This document shows, piece after piece, positions 42,901-53,056 of a DNA stretch of 64,000 nucleotides. The notes under the pieces are model-generated. The model worked only from the letters and a program-made list of their open reading frames with translations. It did no database searches and had not been told where the DNA came from. How positions within the stretch are numbered: position 1 is the first letter of the stretch; the number at the start of each line of letters is the position of its first letter. Both the position numbers and the translations under genes were made by a program. This DNA is from Adiantum capillus-veneris (taxonomy: Eukaryota > Streptophyta > Polypodiopsida > Polypodiales > Pteridaceae): assembly GCA_014529385.2 (NCBI GenBank), contig CM043949.1, positions 107,921,477-107,985,476 on the forward strand, in the 5' to 3' direction.

Positions 42901-43446
42901 TCCTCTGTGGTGTTAAAGAATTTGACTGTTTGAGCATAGTCCACAGGGACAGGACTTCCACAAACTGCTTTTCCTGTTCTCACATTCCAAACAACTAGCT
43001 TGCCATCATCCTGCCCGCCCACTGAGGCAAGGTAATTTGCATCACATGAAAAGCTTAATGCCTCCACTTTCACCTAGAAGCATTATGACGAGGCCAGTTG
43101 GCAATGCTACATTAAAGAATAAGGCATACATGGAACAACCCTCTGAGATCCATTCAGGATTAAGGTCAATTGTTGTTATCATAAAACTTGCCTTGTGAAG
43201 TGACATCCGGTGAATAAGCTTTCGTGCTTCAACATCCCATATAATGATATCTGCTGTAAAACCCATGTAGTTTACCTGCCAGGAGAGATCTTAGATCAAT
43301 CAAGACGTGGATAAATACTTAAAGGAGTGACTCCCTTTGAAAAATCAAACCTGCCCAGTAGCCAGATATTGACCATCTTTTGATAGGCAAAGGCATGAAA
43401 CCCTGTTAGTATGGCCTTCTAAAAATTCTTGAGATCTATTATCTCC
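39978..43446 (-). CDS. CFAP52: CFAP52 (FAP52/WDR16), cilia- and flagella-associated WD40 protein, five internal exons
   Basis: Exons on the minus strand: 43446-43351, 43275-43192, 43073-42783, 42661-42602 and 40244-39978 (96, 84, 291, 60 and 267 nt). All are multiples of three, so every intron is phase 0. The product reads EFLEGHTNRVSCLCLSKDGQ, YMGFTADIIIWDVEARKLIH, SLHK|VKVEALSFSCDANYLAS, GGQDDGKLVVWNVRTGKAVC, WEFDVAMRLLRPTEANFGKL, FVYAGTLSGDIMQ and GGGDGTVSLVKAESLKC. These follow the N-terminal beta-propeller of animal and algal CFAP52 block for block. CFAP52 lies inside axonemal doublet microtubules (B-tubule), so it implies motile sperm. The first coding exon and the C-terminal half are not in the window. 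The end of the 40244 exon is either 39978 (phase 0, preferred) or 39973. One intron has a GC donor. Confidence 0.88.
40245..41538 (-). other. CFAP52 intron (2357 bp in total), part without recognised elements
   Basis: The intron runs 40245-42601 between the 60-nt and 267-nt exons. This section is A/T-rich and I recognise no repeat or gene in it. The rest of the intron holds an E-family remnant and a minisatellite. Confidence 0.6.
41539..42050 (-). mobile_element. E/D-family internal remnant in a CFAP52 intron
   Basis: Starts GGTCACAAACTGCCCCTCTTGAAAG, matching the LTR/polypurine junction of D (15548-15590). It then follows D through CCGAGGGTCATTCCG, GGAGCTCTTGATATT, TTAGCCATCACACCCAGA, TTCAGTGGTTGGCACATC and the GGTCCCAGGCCATGAG blocks. 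Only part of the interior survives, with no LTR and no gag. Its hairpin has decayed (GCAATCGTTTGCAACTAT). Confidence 0.75.
42035..42372. repeat. Minisatellite, about three units of 110-120 bp
   Basis: Three consecutive units share GAGGGGGAGGG, CAAAGG.AATCTATTGATG, TTAGTTACACCTATGCGAAC and CAATATA..ATACCAATATACA. The third is truncated. The G-rich head of each unit varies in length. The repeat keeps one frame open (RQSIDVPVLLSYTYANQN), but this is a by-product of the period and not evidence of a gene. Confidence 0.8.
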
Positions 43447-43473
43447 CTGTAGAAACACAAATATAAAAATTTC

Positions 43474-43475
<2 letters not shown>

Positions 43476-43533
<58 letters not shown>

Positions 43534-43587
43534 TGCTGCTGCGCGCGCTGCTGCCTGCATTGCCCCCCCCCCCCCCCCCCCCCCCCC
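43476..43587. repeat. (CT)n tract and poly-C tract at the left edge of LINE2
   Basis: A pure (CT)n runs 43476-43531, then TGCTGCTGCTGCGCGCGC, then a homopolymer of about 26 C at 43562-43587. The CT tract lies in the CFAP52 intron upstream of the first exon seen. The poly-C may be the start of the LINE2 5' UTR, by analogy with LINE1. Confidence 0.75.
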
Positions 43588-43821
43588 ACAGCCAGAAAAT
43601 CAGAGTGACGGGGGAAAAAAAAGGAAAATTTTCAGTTTTCAGTTGGAGATTTTTTGAAAGAAAGTGCAACAACCTCCAGGTTTACAAAAGGCAAAACAAT
43701 TTTGACAAAAACTCTGCAGAAAATCAGAAAAGCAAACATCAAGAATGTATGATTGATTTGGGGAAACCCTATGTATACACTATGCGGGACAGGGATGTAT
43801 GCGTGATGTGGACATAGTGGG

Positions 43822-44799
43822 TTGACTTGGCAGAAGTGCAGATTGTATTATTTTTTGATGGAGGTCATGATTGCTTCGCCGGTGTGTAAGCCCCATCCGA
43901 AGGCAACCTTTGTGCTTACAAACAAGCGGATTACACAAATGGAGAGGGAGATGAAAGATTGGAAAGCAGATATGGAGGGATGGTGGAAAGAGAAGGCCAA
44001 CCTTCTTCAAATGTTTCTCAACGAAGGTGCGCAGTGGAAGAAAGAGAAAGAGGACCTGCACGCAAAGCTACAAGCACTTAAGGCGGAATCCAAAGCACTT
44101 AAAGAAGAGGTCTCAGCTCTCAAGCGAGAACTTGCGGATAGAGCGAGCAGTGGACTAGAGGAGGGGAAATTCCAGCCTTCGGTAGTAGAGGAAATCAAGG
44201 TCATCAAAGAGCAGGTACGGATGATCAAAGAGGAGGAGAAACAAAAGATGGTAAAGACGTCTTCGTGGATGGATGTGATCACGAAGACGCAAAAGAAGGC
44301 GGATGAGGCCGAGAAGTGGATAGAAGTCGCTAAGAAAGGCAAAGGGAAAGAAACCACATCTGTCCCCACTCCTACAATCATCAACATGACTCTAGAGGAA
44401 GAACAGCGAAGGAAAACTAGAGCTTTGCATATAAGAGTAACCGGTCTAAAAGACCGAGATGATGTGGAAGGGGAAGTTGCAGAACTTCTCCGCATGATGG
44501 GTAGTGAGGCTACTCATACAAAGGCATGGAGGGTGGGGAAGAAGACACAAGGGAATGGGGAGACTTCAAAAGGGAGAGCTTTAATCATCCCTTTCCCATC
44601 CATGGAGGCAAAGAAGGACTTCTTGAAGAAGCGTCCTACACTAAAGAAAACGGGCATATTCCTTGGAGATGACCTCACTCTCACACAGCTTGCGCATATG
44701 AGAGAGGTAATGCCAGAGATTCAAGCGGCAAGGGAGAAGGGAAAGACGGCCTTCTACAGAGATGGCCGGGTTGTGATTGTAGAGAGGCACTCCACATGA
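43822..44799 (+). CDS. LINE2 ORF1: coiled-coil protein with an L1-ORF1-like C-terminal region
   Basis: An intact frame of 325 codons. The first good methionines are at 43822 and 43858 (MEVMIASPVCKPHPKATF). Residues about 35-140 are a heptad-rich coiled coil (MEREMKDWKADMEGWWKEKA, LQALKAESKALKEEVSALKR). A Lys/Glu-rich linker follows, then a globular part (ALHIRVTGLKDRDDVEGEVA, ELLRMMGSEATHTKAWRVGK, GIFLGDDLTLTQLAHMREVM, KGKTAFYRDGRVVIVERHST). The arrangement resembles L1 ORF1p, a trimeric RNA-binding chaperone, but no CCHC knuckle is present. The frame ends at TGA 44797-44799 and stays open into the endonuclease. Confidence 0.72.
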   Translation: MTWQKCRLYYFLMEVMIASPVCKPHPKATFVLTNKRITQMEREMKDWKADMEGWWKEKANLLQMFLNEGAQWKKEKEDLHAKLQALKAESKALKEEVSALKRELADRASSGLEEGKFQPSVVEEIKVIKEQVRMIKEEEKQKMVKTSSWMDVITKTQKKADEAEKWIEVAKKGKGKETTSVPTPTIINMTLEEEQRRKTRALHIRVTGLKDRDDVEGEVAELLRMMGSEATHTKAWRVGKKTQGNGETSKGRALIIPFPSMEAKKDFLKKRPTLKKTGIFLGDDLTLTQLAHMREVMPEIQAAREKGKTAFYRDGRVVIVERHST

Positions 44800-47151
44800 C
44801 GGTGCGAGACCCATGGGACCACACTCAAAGTTGCCACGTGGAATTGTAATGGATCTATGCGACTTGATGTGGGTGCTTTTGAGGATAGTTTCAGGGGAAG
44901 AGACATCGTCTTCTACTCTAAGACACATCAGGCCCCTGGGCAGTCTATGCCTCACATTAGTGGATATAGATGGGAGACTGCCTATAGACAAGAGACACGA
45001 TCAGAGCACAGAGGGCGCGGATCACGAGGAGTGGCAGTGTTATTCAGGGAGGAGTTGCATCCATTGATACATATAGCCCGCAGAGATGAGCAAGCTAGGT
45101 ACATGTGGGTGAGACTGAGAGCAGAGACAGACAAATATCTTTACATTGCTATTTGCTACTTTTCCCCCGAGCACGTCAGTGTATGCACCACCCAGAGGAC
45201 AGCCCCCTTTCTCTATTTTGGATGATGACATATGGGAGTTCTCTAGAGATGGTGACATCATCATTCTAGGGGATTTCAATGCTAGGACTGCCCATCATCA
45301 GACAGTATTTTATGATACTTCAGAGGAGATGCTGAGAGAGCTGGATGCCGCAGAGACAGGCCTATCCAGACTATCACAAGATGGAGAACACACTGAGTAT
45401 GGAAGACACTTGATAGACATGGGGACTGCACATGGATTGGCCATCTTGAATGGCCTACAGAGATTTCCCGCTTCAGGGGGTTTTACATGCTTTCCACACA
45501 GACATGGAGCTAGCACATTGGATTATGTCATGGCACAGCCGAGCCTCATCTCTAGTATCTAGGATCTCACGGTTGGACCCAGACCTGTTGGTGTGGCAGT
45601 GGATCATGCTCTTGTGTCAATGACCATCTCTTTTCAGTTTAGTGTAGCACACAGGCTACAGACATCAGCCCCTACTCGCTACACCTTCACGCGGGAGACA
45701 GACTCTGTATACATAGATGGGATCTACAGACGCCTATGCACAGAGGAGCCAGGGCGACCTCTGGAGGAGCTTACTACTATATTGACACAGACACAACATG
45801 ATGCAGCAGCAAAGGCATACCCACATACCCAGCCTGAGCAGAGACGCCGTTCGGGGAGCATGCCCCAGAACAGTTGGTATGATGAGGAATGCCGGGACAC
45901 TAGAGCTAGACTCCAGAGGGAGGTGCTTTTGGGGGACATCACTCACAAACAGTCACAGATTGACTTCCGACGCCTAGTGCGGCGGAAGAAGAGGGCATTT
46001 TTGGCTCTGCTAGAGCAGGATCTATATCAACTATTCTTGAGTCAGGAGTCACGTGAGGCATGGCGGCTCTTTCAAGAGCACTCTCCCCCCCCCCCCCCGC
46101 CATCACTTCTACAGAGGACTGGGGCCAGTACGCATAATCTCTGTACACAGTTCCTGAGCAGCCCCCCCTTCCCGACCCTCCCGATCCATGCCCACACACA
46201 TGTGCTTTTTTCACCGCGGAGATTGTGAGGAAGGCCATTGACAGGATGAGGATTGGGAGAGCATACGATCATGATGGTTTAGTGGCTGAGCATTTCACGC
46301 ATGCCAGAGATCTACTAGCAGAGCTTCTAGCAGTGATGTTTAACCGTGCCATGTGTGAGGGCTTGCCTGATACTTGGAGCCTATATACTATTGTACCTAT
46401 CTTCAAGTCGGGAGACGCTATGGAGCCTGGGAATTATCGCACTATCATGATTGGACACACATAGGCACGGTTGTACGCATCTATTCTTGAGCAGCTGAGT
46501 AGATGGGCAGAGAGGGAGGGGATACGCGCAGCCGGGCAGGCAGGGTTCAGGAGGGGTTTTTCTACTCTTGACCATATCTTGACACTCAAAGCCATCATTG
46601 AGGAGGGTAGATCGCGTGGGAGACGGATCTATTGTAGCTTTGTGGATTTCCGCAAAGCATTTGACACAATGCCTAGAGCTAGATTGATGGGCAGATTACA
46701 GCAGATGGGAGTACCCACAGAGCTCATTTGGGGGGTCATGGCATATAGAGGTCAGTAGTGGGGCAGGTACACACCTCAGAGGGTCTATCCACACCAATTC
46801 ACTCCACTATTGGGGTGAAGCAGGGCTGCCCGCTCTCTCCTACTCTGTTTGGTATGTATGTGGATGAGGTTTCTGACTACATTGAGAGAGATGGTGATAG
46901 AGGTGCACAGCTTGCAGGGACATGGATTCCATTATTGTTATATGCTGATGATATTGTGTTGATCTCCGACTCTCCGGAGGGGATGCAATGTCACTTGGAT
47001 GCTTTGAATAGGTTTGCCCAGGAAAGTGGTTTGTCCGTCAACCTTGGTAAACCAAGGACATGGTATTTAATACCACCCCACAGTGGATCAGGAGGTCAGC
47101 CCCAGCATTCACATACGGCCAGGAGACTGTGGAGTATACATATCATAGTTA

Positions 47152-47335
47152 CAGGGGACGGGGGGGATGGGCCCTAGGGCCGGGGGACGGCCGTAACCGG
47201 CCGGGAACGGAAGGGAACGCCGAGGGACGGACGCAAATCGGGCCGGACGGGCGGGTCGCAGGGGGGACGGACTGGGGACGGCCGGGGACGGACCGGAACG
47301 GCAAGGGTCGGACGGGGTCGGCCGGAAACGGCTGC
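47152..47335 (+). promoter_or_regulatory. hAT left subterminal repeats (GGGACGG type)
   Basis: Around ten copies of GGGACGG, GGAACGG, GGGTCGG or AAACGG occur in about 180 bp. The mirrored set (CCGTCCC, CCGACCC, CCGTTCC) lies at 50281-50345. In the plant hAT elements Ac and Tam3, short CGG-containing subterminal repeats bind the transposase (established for Ac). Here I infer the same role. Confidence 0.65.
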
Positions 47336-47756
47336 AATCCATTCAAAAATTTGACAGTTTATGACCGTTTTTAACGGATTTGTGCAGCCCCAACTGCCAC
47401 ATTTTGGGAGCCTTGGCCCTTGGGAGGCTATAAAAGGCTCCCTTGGGCCTCTTAATACTCATAGTCTCAATGCTCATTCCATTTTCCTCAAGCTCAAGGC
47501 TCAAGCTACTCAATCATCAATGCTTTCCTCTCTACTCAATGCTCATTGCTCAAGCTTGAAGCATGACCATTGACTACTCTACACTCTAGTCTCCACTCTC
47601 AAGTCTCTCCCTCTTCTACCCACTTTGAAGTTTGAACTTTGAAGCTCTCCTCTCCCTCTTCTACCCACTTTGAAGCTCTCCTCTACTCTCTCCACACAAG
47701 CTCTCCTCTAACTCCTCTAACTTCTAAGCTCTACTCTCTCGAGTCTCTCCACCATC

Positions 47757-49957
47757 ATGTCATCTCAAGCCGCTTCTTCTCGAAGGAGGCCCGCCATGCA
47801 AACGTGGTCGTGGTGGGATGAAGTCGACTTTAGCTCGCGTGGCAAAGGTGGCGGTGCAAGACCATGGACGTGCAAGCTATGTCCATACAAGAGAACGGGT
47901 GGTTCAAACAAAGTGCGAGCCCATCTTCTTCATGAACCCGGTCACGAGGTGAAGTTTTGCCCTCATGTAGCTCCCGAGAAGAGGTTGGATCTTCTTGAGA
48001 AGCTCACGGTGTATGAGGTTGCGGAAGCGGCCAAGAGGGGCCGTTTTGTTGCCGTTGATCCCCCTGCCACGGCGACACCGCGAGAGCAAAGGGAAGCCAA
48101 CCTTGACGACATCTCTCGAACCTTCAAGAGCCATGCATCTACACCATCCTCTTCCGTTCCGCATCGCCAAACCACTCTCAATAAAAATTGGAATCCTAAA
48201 TTGAAGGAAGAGGTGGATAGGTCGGTTGCCTGATTCTTCTTCCACGACCACATCGCCTTCCATGCTTCGCGGTGAGTTTCCCTTGGCATATGCACATTGC
48301 AATCTTCCATTTTGTATTCATAATGGGTTATAACTTCTGGACTCTCGACTCTCCATACTAACACAACATGCTCTATTTTGTGTGGATAGGTCTCCATACT
48401 TTCGAACCATGGTTACGAAAATAGGGGAATATGGCTCCTCTTATGTGCCACCTTCATCGGAGAGGCTTCGCACCACCCTCCTTGACAAAGAGAAGCTTGC
48501 CGTGGAGCAAGCGGACAAAGGAATTGTGGGAGACCAATGGCGTCTCTCTTCTTGTAGATGGATGGAGCGACACCCGCAAGCGGTCCATCCACGGGGTGGT
48601 GGCCTACTCTCGGGAGGAGATGTACTTTTTGGAGTCACATGATGCATCCGATAGTGGCAAGGCCGCCAAGATGCTTGCTGCGGAGTGGACAAGCACCATA
48701 GAGATCACCGGCCTGGAGAATGTCCTTTGTATGGTTGCAGATGGAGAGGCGTCAAATAGGGCAGCCGGAGCTATCATTGAGGGCATGTATCCCAGCATCC
48801 ATGTCACATTTTGCATGGCGCATTGCCTCAATAACCTCCTCAAGGACACAGGGAACTTGTCATGGATTTCACCCACCATTGGTGACGCCTCTCGAATTGT
48901 CTCCTTTGTGCTCAACCATCAAAAAGTGCGCCATGAATTCTCAAAGAGGAGCCACTTGTCCTTGCTCAAATATTCAGAGACAAGATTTGCATTTAATTGG
49001 CTTATGCTAGGCCGCTTGTCTACATGTGGCGAAGCCTTAAGGGGCCTCTTTCTCAGTGATGAGTTCCAGGCCATGCCGGAGTCTACATCAGCAGTAGGAT
49101 TGAAATGCCGAGAATGGGCCGACACCGCCGCTTGGTGGGACGAGGTGAAGACTCTTGACGCCATGGTCAAGCCTATTCTACACCTACTTCGAGTGGTGGA
49201 TGGCTTGCAGCCATGCATTGGCAAAGTCTACGAAGCCATGGATCGGATGATAGAGGCACTTGAGAAGCTTGTGCCTGACCCTGTTCAGTATGCGGAGATT
49301 TATGGCTTGTGTGAGTCGAGGTGGAATGGATACTACTCTCCACTTCATGCGGCAGCTTATGTGCTTGACCCTGAGTTTCAAGGAAGGCGTCAAGAGACCG
49401 ACAAGGAGGTGAGCAAAGGATGGTTGCTTGCATTGGAGCGCCTTGAGCCTAGCAGTGACATTAGGCGCAAGATTAGAGACGAGCTACTCAACTACAGGCA
49501 AAAGAAGGGCTCCTATGGATGTGTAGATGCACAGCTTGATCGCAACAAGATTGGCTGGGTTTTGTGGTGGGAGGACTATGGAGGAGATGGCCCACATTTG
49601 CAGCGCTTGGCTGTTCGTGTCCTTAGCCAAGCATGTACCACTAGTTGCTTGGAGCAACTATGGAGTGTGTACAGCCACATTGCCTCTAAGAAAAGGAATC
49701 GCCTTGGGGTTCAGAGGGCCAATGATTTGGTGTTTGTGAGCGCTAACTTGCGCATGCTTGCCAAGAGCGTCACACACAAGGCAGATCCTTTCACTGACTG
49801 GGAGATGGCACAAGAGAATCCATCTATGGCCGATACTCTTTTGGAGGAGCTAGAGGAGGATTTCGAGCCTCAATGCGAGCCTCCCGAGCCCTCATACGTC
49901 GCTGACGACCTCGACTACGACGACGATGTGGAGATTCAACAGGCGAGCACTTCTTGA
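47757..49957 (+). pseudogene. hAT transposase (BED finger, DUF659-like and hAT dimerisation domains)
   Basis: Starts MSSQAASSRRRPAMQTWSWW. A BED-type finger (PWTCKLCPYKRTGGSNKVRA..HLLHEPGHEV) lies in the first 65 residues. An in-frame TGA at 48231-48233 interrupts the frame before FFHDHIAFHAS. A likely intron (GT at 48272, AG at 48389) joins this to SPYFRTMVTKIGEYGSSYVP. A 1-base frameshift near 48519 leads to the long frame GVSLLVDGWSDTRKRSIHGV, NVLCMVADGEASNRAAGA, FCMAHCLNNLLKDTG. The C-terminal dimerisation block reads TSCLEQLWSVYSHIASKKRN and continues RLGVQRANDLVFVSANLRML. The gene ends in an acidic tail. The copy is inactive through the stop and the frameshift. Confidence 0.85.
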
Positions 49958-51933
49958 GTTTGATGATCATTGATCACTCGACTCTCGAGTCTAGACTCTT
50001 GAGTCTACGACTCTACCTACTACATAGCCCTTTGTACTTTTTGTTATCCTTGAGGCCTCAGGCTTGTCTTAAGTCCTTTAGGCTTTTTGACTCTTGAGCC
50101 CTTGTGGCATGCACTTCTCATTTTGTATCCATCGATCATCGATGTTTTATTAGCACATTTCAGCCTATATGACTCGTGTTCTTTGGTCTATTTAGTGTAA
50201 ATTTATGGTCAAAGTGATGCTCTATGTGTGTGGCATGTGTGTAGGTCAAAAAATGCCAAAAAAACACTTTTTTTTTTTTGCCGTTCCGACCCCCGTCCCC
50301 GTTTCCTGACTTTTGCCGTCCCGACCCCGTTCCCGACCCCGACCCACCATCCCATGTAACTATGATACAGATGCGTACACTTACCTCGGAGTGGTTTTTA
50401 GTGGGCCAGCATTCTCATTGAGGAGGGCAGCAGAGACTACACTGACCAGAGCCCATGCAGCATTGGGTAGATTGGAAAGGATGTGTTCACAGGTTCAGTT
50501 TCAGGAGCCTCGGACGAAGCTCTGGCTCTTTGACACTCTGGTGGCTTCTGCATTGCTTTATGGAGCTGAGATTTGGGGACCTTCATTGGATCATCACAGG
50601 AGGACAGGCCGCAGTGATGGATGGGGGGACATGGAGAAGCCTCTGGTCTCTATGATCTCGCGGTTCATTAGAGCCCAGGTCTCAGTACCACGTGCTATTG
50701 TTCAAGCAGAGCTAGCGGCTCCCCCACTAGTGGTTGAGGCGCTCGCCAGATCTGTCTCCTTCATACACCACATGTGGGAACTTCCCAGAGATAGATATTC
50801 CCGCCTTGCACTTGAGTCCTCTCGACAGTTAGCCATGCAGGGAGATACAGCATGCTGGTATGGGGAGATGACATCATGGTTTCAGGCGCATGGGTTCAAC
50901 ATAGACAGATTGCCTCCCTTCTGATACTCACTGGATGCACCCTCTCTGACTCTTACACAGTCCGAGATCACCAAGCTCATCTGCCAAGACTTGACTCAGC
51001 TAAACACCAGGAGGACATGGATACAGCCAGCACAGGAGCTGGGCACGAAGATGGCTTTCTACAGAGAGCATCTCCTCCAGCTTACGGTTGATGGTTTTGT
51101 GACGAGGCCCAGATACATGGACACCCACTTGTCTCATTGGGTACGATGTGCTATCGGCCAAATACGCACATCTTCACACCAGCTGCGGATCGAGACTGGG
51201 AGATACAGCGGAGTACCAGTAAAGGCCAGGACATGCCCCCTCTGTGACATCGAGCCTGAGACAGAGTTGCACTACACATGCCCCTACCCCGTGTACTACG
51301 AGATACGAGGCCGCTTCCATTGCTTGTTCAGAGAAGGCTTTGGACCATTCTCCAGAGTCATGCAGTACGAGGATCAGAGATGCTTGGGTTTGTTTTTGCT
51401 CGAGCTACGCAGACACAGAGAGAGCTTGATGAGAGGAGAGGCTAGCCAGTCTCAGAGACAGATCACAGATTTCTTTAGAGCTGCCATCACTGGACACCCG
51501 GAGGAGTTACTACCACAGCAGAGCTCGTCGTCTCACACCAGAGGCACATTGATCGACCGAGCGACTGAGATGGGGAGATCCAGACGCCCACGACTGCGGA
51601 GGAATACAGCATCGGCAGAGGCTGCATGAGAGGATTCGGATCACTTTGGCTCGACATGCACGACGCCCGGTCAGACTACTCACCATGGAGGAGATTGATG
51701 AGATCCGCCAGCGACCGATGCTGGATCTCTTGTGATCTAGCTATCCCAGCTAGCTGCTTAGTTCACACCTAGTAGTTTAGGATTCCATAGTATTTTATTG
51801 TGACATTTGTCATTTCATTTTTGTCATCTTGTTACTCTGACTTTGTATCAGATCCACCACATTGTAACTTTCTGGTCTCATAGGTCACTTTGGCCTTTTG
51901 AAGACGTGAATATAACATTTCATTTCATTTCAT

Positions 51934-51940
<7 letters not shown>

Positions 51941-52018
<78 letters not shown>
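51941..52018. repeat. (CT)n microsatellite, right of LINE2
   Basis: A pure (CT)n of about 78 bp between the ATTTC tail of the full LINE2 and the truncated 5' end of the next LINE2 fragment. It could be part of a pre-existing target microsatellite shared by both insertions. Confidence 0.85.
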
Positions 52019-52020
<2 letters not shown>

Positions 52021-52276
52021 AACAGACCCTATGTAGCTTGGTAATTATCGCACTATCATGATTGGACACACATTGGCACGGTTGTACGCATCCATTCTTG
52101 AACAGCAGCTGAGTAGCTGGGCAGAGAGAGAGGGCATACCCGCAGCCCCCGCAGCCGGGCAAACAAGGTTCAGTAGAGCCTAGAGTTTTCTCTACTCTTG
52201 ACCACATTCTAACACTCAGAGCCATTACTGAGGAGGGTAGATCACATGGGAGACGGATCTATTGTAGCTTTGTGGA
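52019..52276 (+). mobile_element. Small LINE2 RT fragment
   Basis: Matches 46420-46660 of LINE2 (NYRTIMIGHT region, then STLDH.LTLRAITEEGRSHG and CSFVDG). The left end lies in the (CT)n tract. The right end is cut by the LTR of element I at 52277; GTGGA at 52272-52276 would be one copy of its target duplication. Confidence 0.75.
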
Positions 52277-53056
52277 TGGCTCAATATCCTCCTCTGAAGG
52301 GAGAACACCCAGACCATGGATAACTGTCATAACTCTCCAACAATCTCTATATACAGACTAGAAATAGCACATATACTGCTAGCCATGGATAACTGTCATA
52401 ACTCTCCTTTGTACTTGTGCTGAAGAGAACATACCCACAACTAAATTGTGCAATCAATATCCAATACACAACATAACTCCAATAGTCAAACGGAGAGTAA
52501 AGGATCGGCTCGGGGAACTAGCCCGTAAAGAACACTGGGGCTGATTTGTAACATGCCAGAGAAGCTGGACGAAAAACTGCAAGGGAAGAACCTGCTATAC
52601 TAGCCAGCCGTGGCCAAATCTGCACACCTGAAGAAGGGCTGCCCCCAAGGTTGGAGCTCTCCAAAGGGATGTATGGAAGAAGCATCCAAATGTTGCTGAC
52701 TGCGGGAGTAGGAACTAGATGTCCCCACTAACTGCCGACACTATGTGCAAACCTGTCATCCAAAGGATCTCGACAAATCTGTTGTCGATCATCAAGAAAA
52801 ACTGCCCATTAAGGGTTGTAAACCTGTCCCAAAACTGGTGTAGACTAGCTGACAAGGATCGTAAATTGTCCCACAACTGATACTGACAAGCTCACAAGAA
52901 GGCTAGGAAGTGACCAAATCTGTAGAGCCATACTACTACTTGGGAAAGGAGAAAACATGGAGAAAGGAAGGGTCCATAGTACATATTCCAACATAACCTC
53001 CTCGTACTGTTGTCATTGTTGGCTAAGGGTCTGGCACCACATGCTCCACCGGATAA

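Larger units (their letters stand above)
47141..50367 (+). mobile_element. hAT-superfamily DNA transposon inserted in the LINE2 RT
   Basis: 3.2 kb. TATCATAGTTACA at 47141-47153 is matched inverted at 50355-50367, and GGGACGG-rich stretches follow inside both ends. It carries a BED-finger/hAT transposase. Removing it rejoins the LINE2 frame (GTGGAGTATA..GATGCGTACAC), as judged against the copy at 12783-12815. No perfect 8-bp duplication is visible. AGTATACA (47133-47140) against ATGATACA (50362-50369) is the best imperfect candidate, so the ends may be off by a few bases. Confidence 0.83.
44800..51629 (+). pseudogene. LINE2 ORF2: endonuclease and reverse transcriptase, broken and interrupted by hAT
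   Basis: The endonuclease begins TLKVATWNCNGSMRLDVGAF. It continues DIVFYSKTHQAP (the usual Glu is Lys), CYFSPEHVSV, a frameshift near 45200, then DIIILGDFNARTAHH, HRHGASTLDYVMAQ, a TAG at 45560 and VDHALVSMTI. The RT reads KAIDRMRIGRAYDHDGLVAE, FRRGFSTLDHILTLKAIIEE, SFVDFRKAFDTMPRARLM (motif A), GVKQGCPLSPTLFGMYVDEV (motif B) and LLLYADDIVLISDSPEG (YADD). After the hAT it resumes YLGVVFSGPAFSLRRAAETT. A late patch CPLCDIEPETELHYTCPYPV looks like a Cys/His finger. Several stops and frameshifts make it inactive. Confidence 0.85.
43588..51940 (+). mobile_element. LINE2: nearly full-length non-LTR retrotransposon split by a hAT element
   Basis: About 5.1 kb once the hAT (47141-50367) is removed. 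It has a short 5' UTR, a coiled-coil ORF1, an endonuclease/RT ORF2 with a Cys/His C-terminal patch, a 3' UTR and an ATTTC-repeat tail (51908-51932). (CT)n tracts flank both sides (43476-43531 and 51941-52018), so any target duplication is hidden in the microsatellite. Several partial copies occur in the window (11667, 35026, 52019). The exact 5' end is uncertain. Confidence 0.85.
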
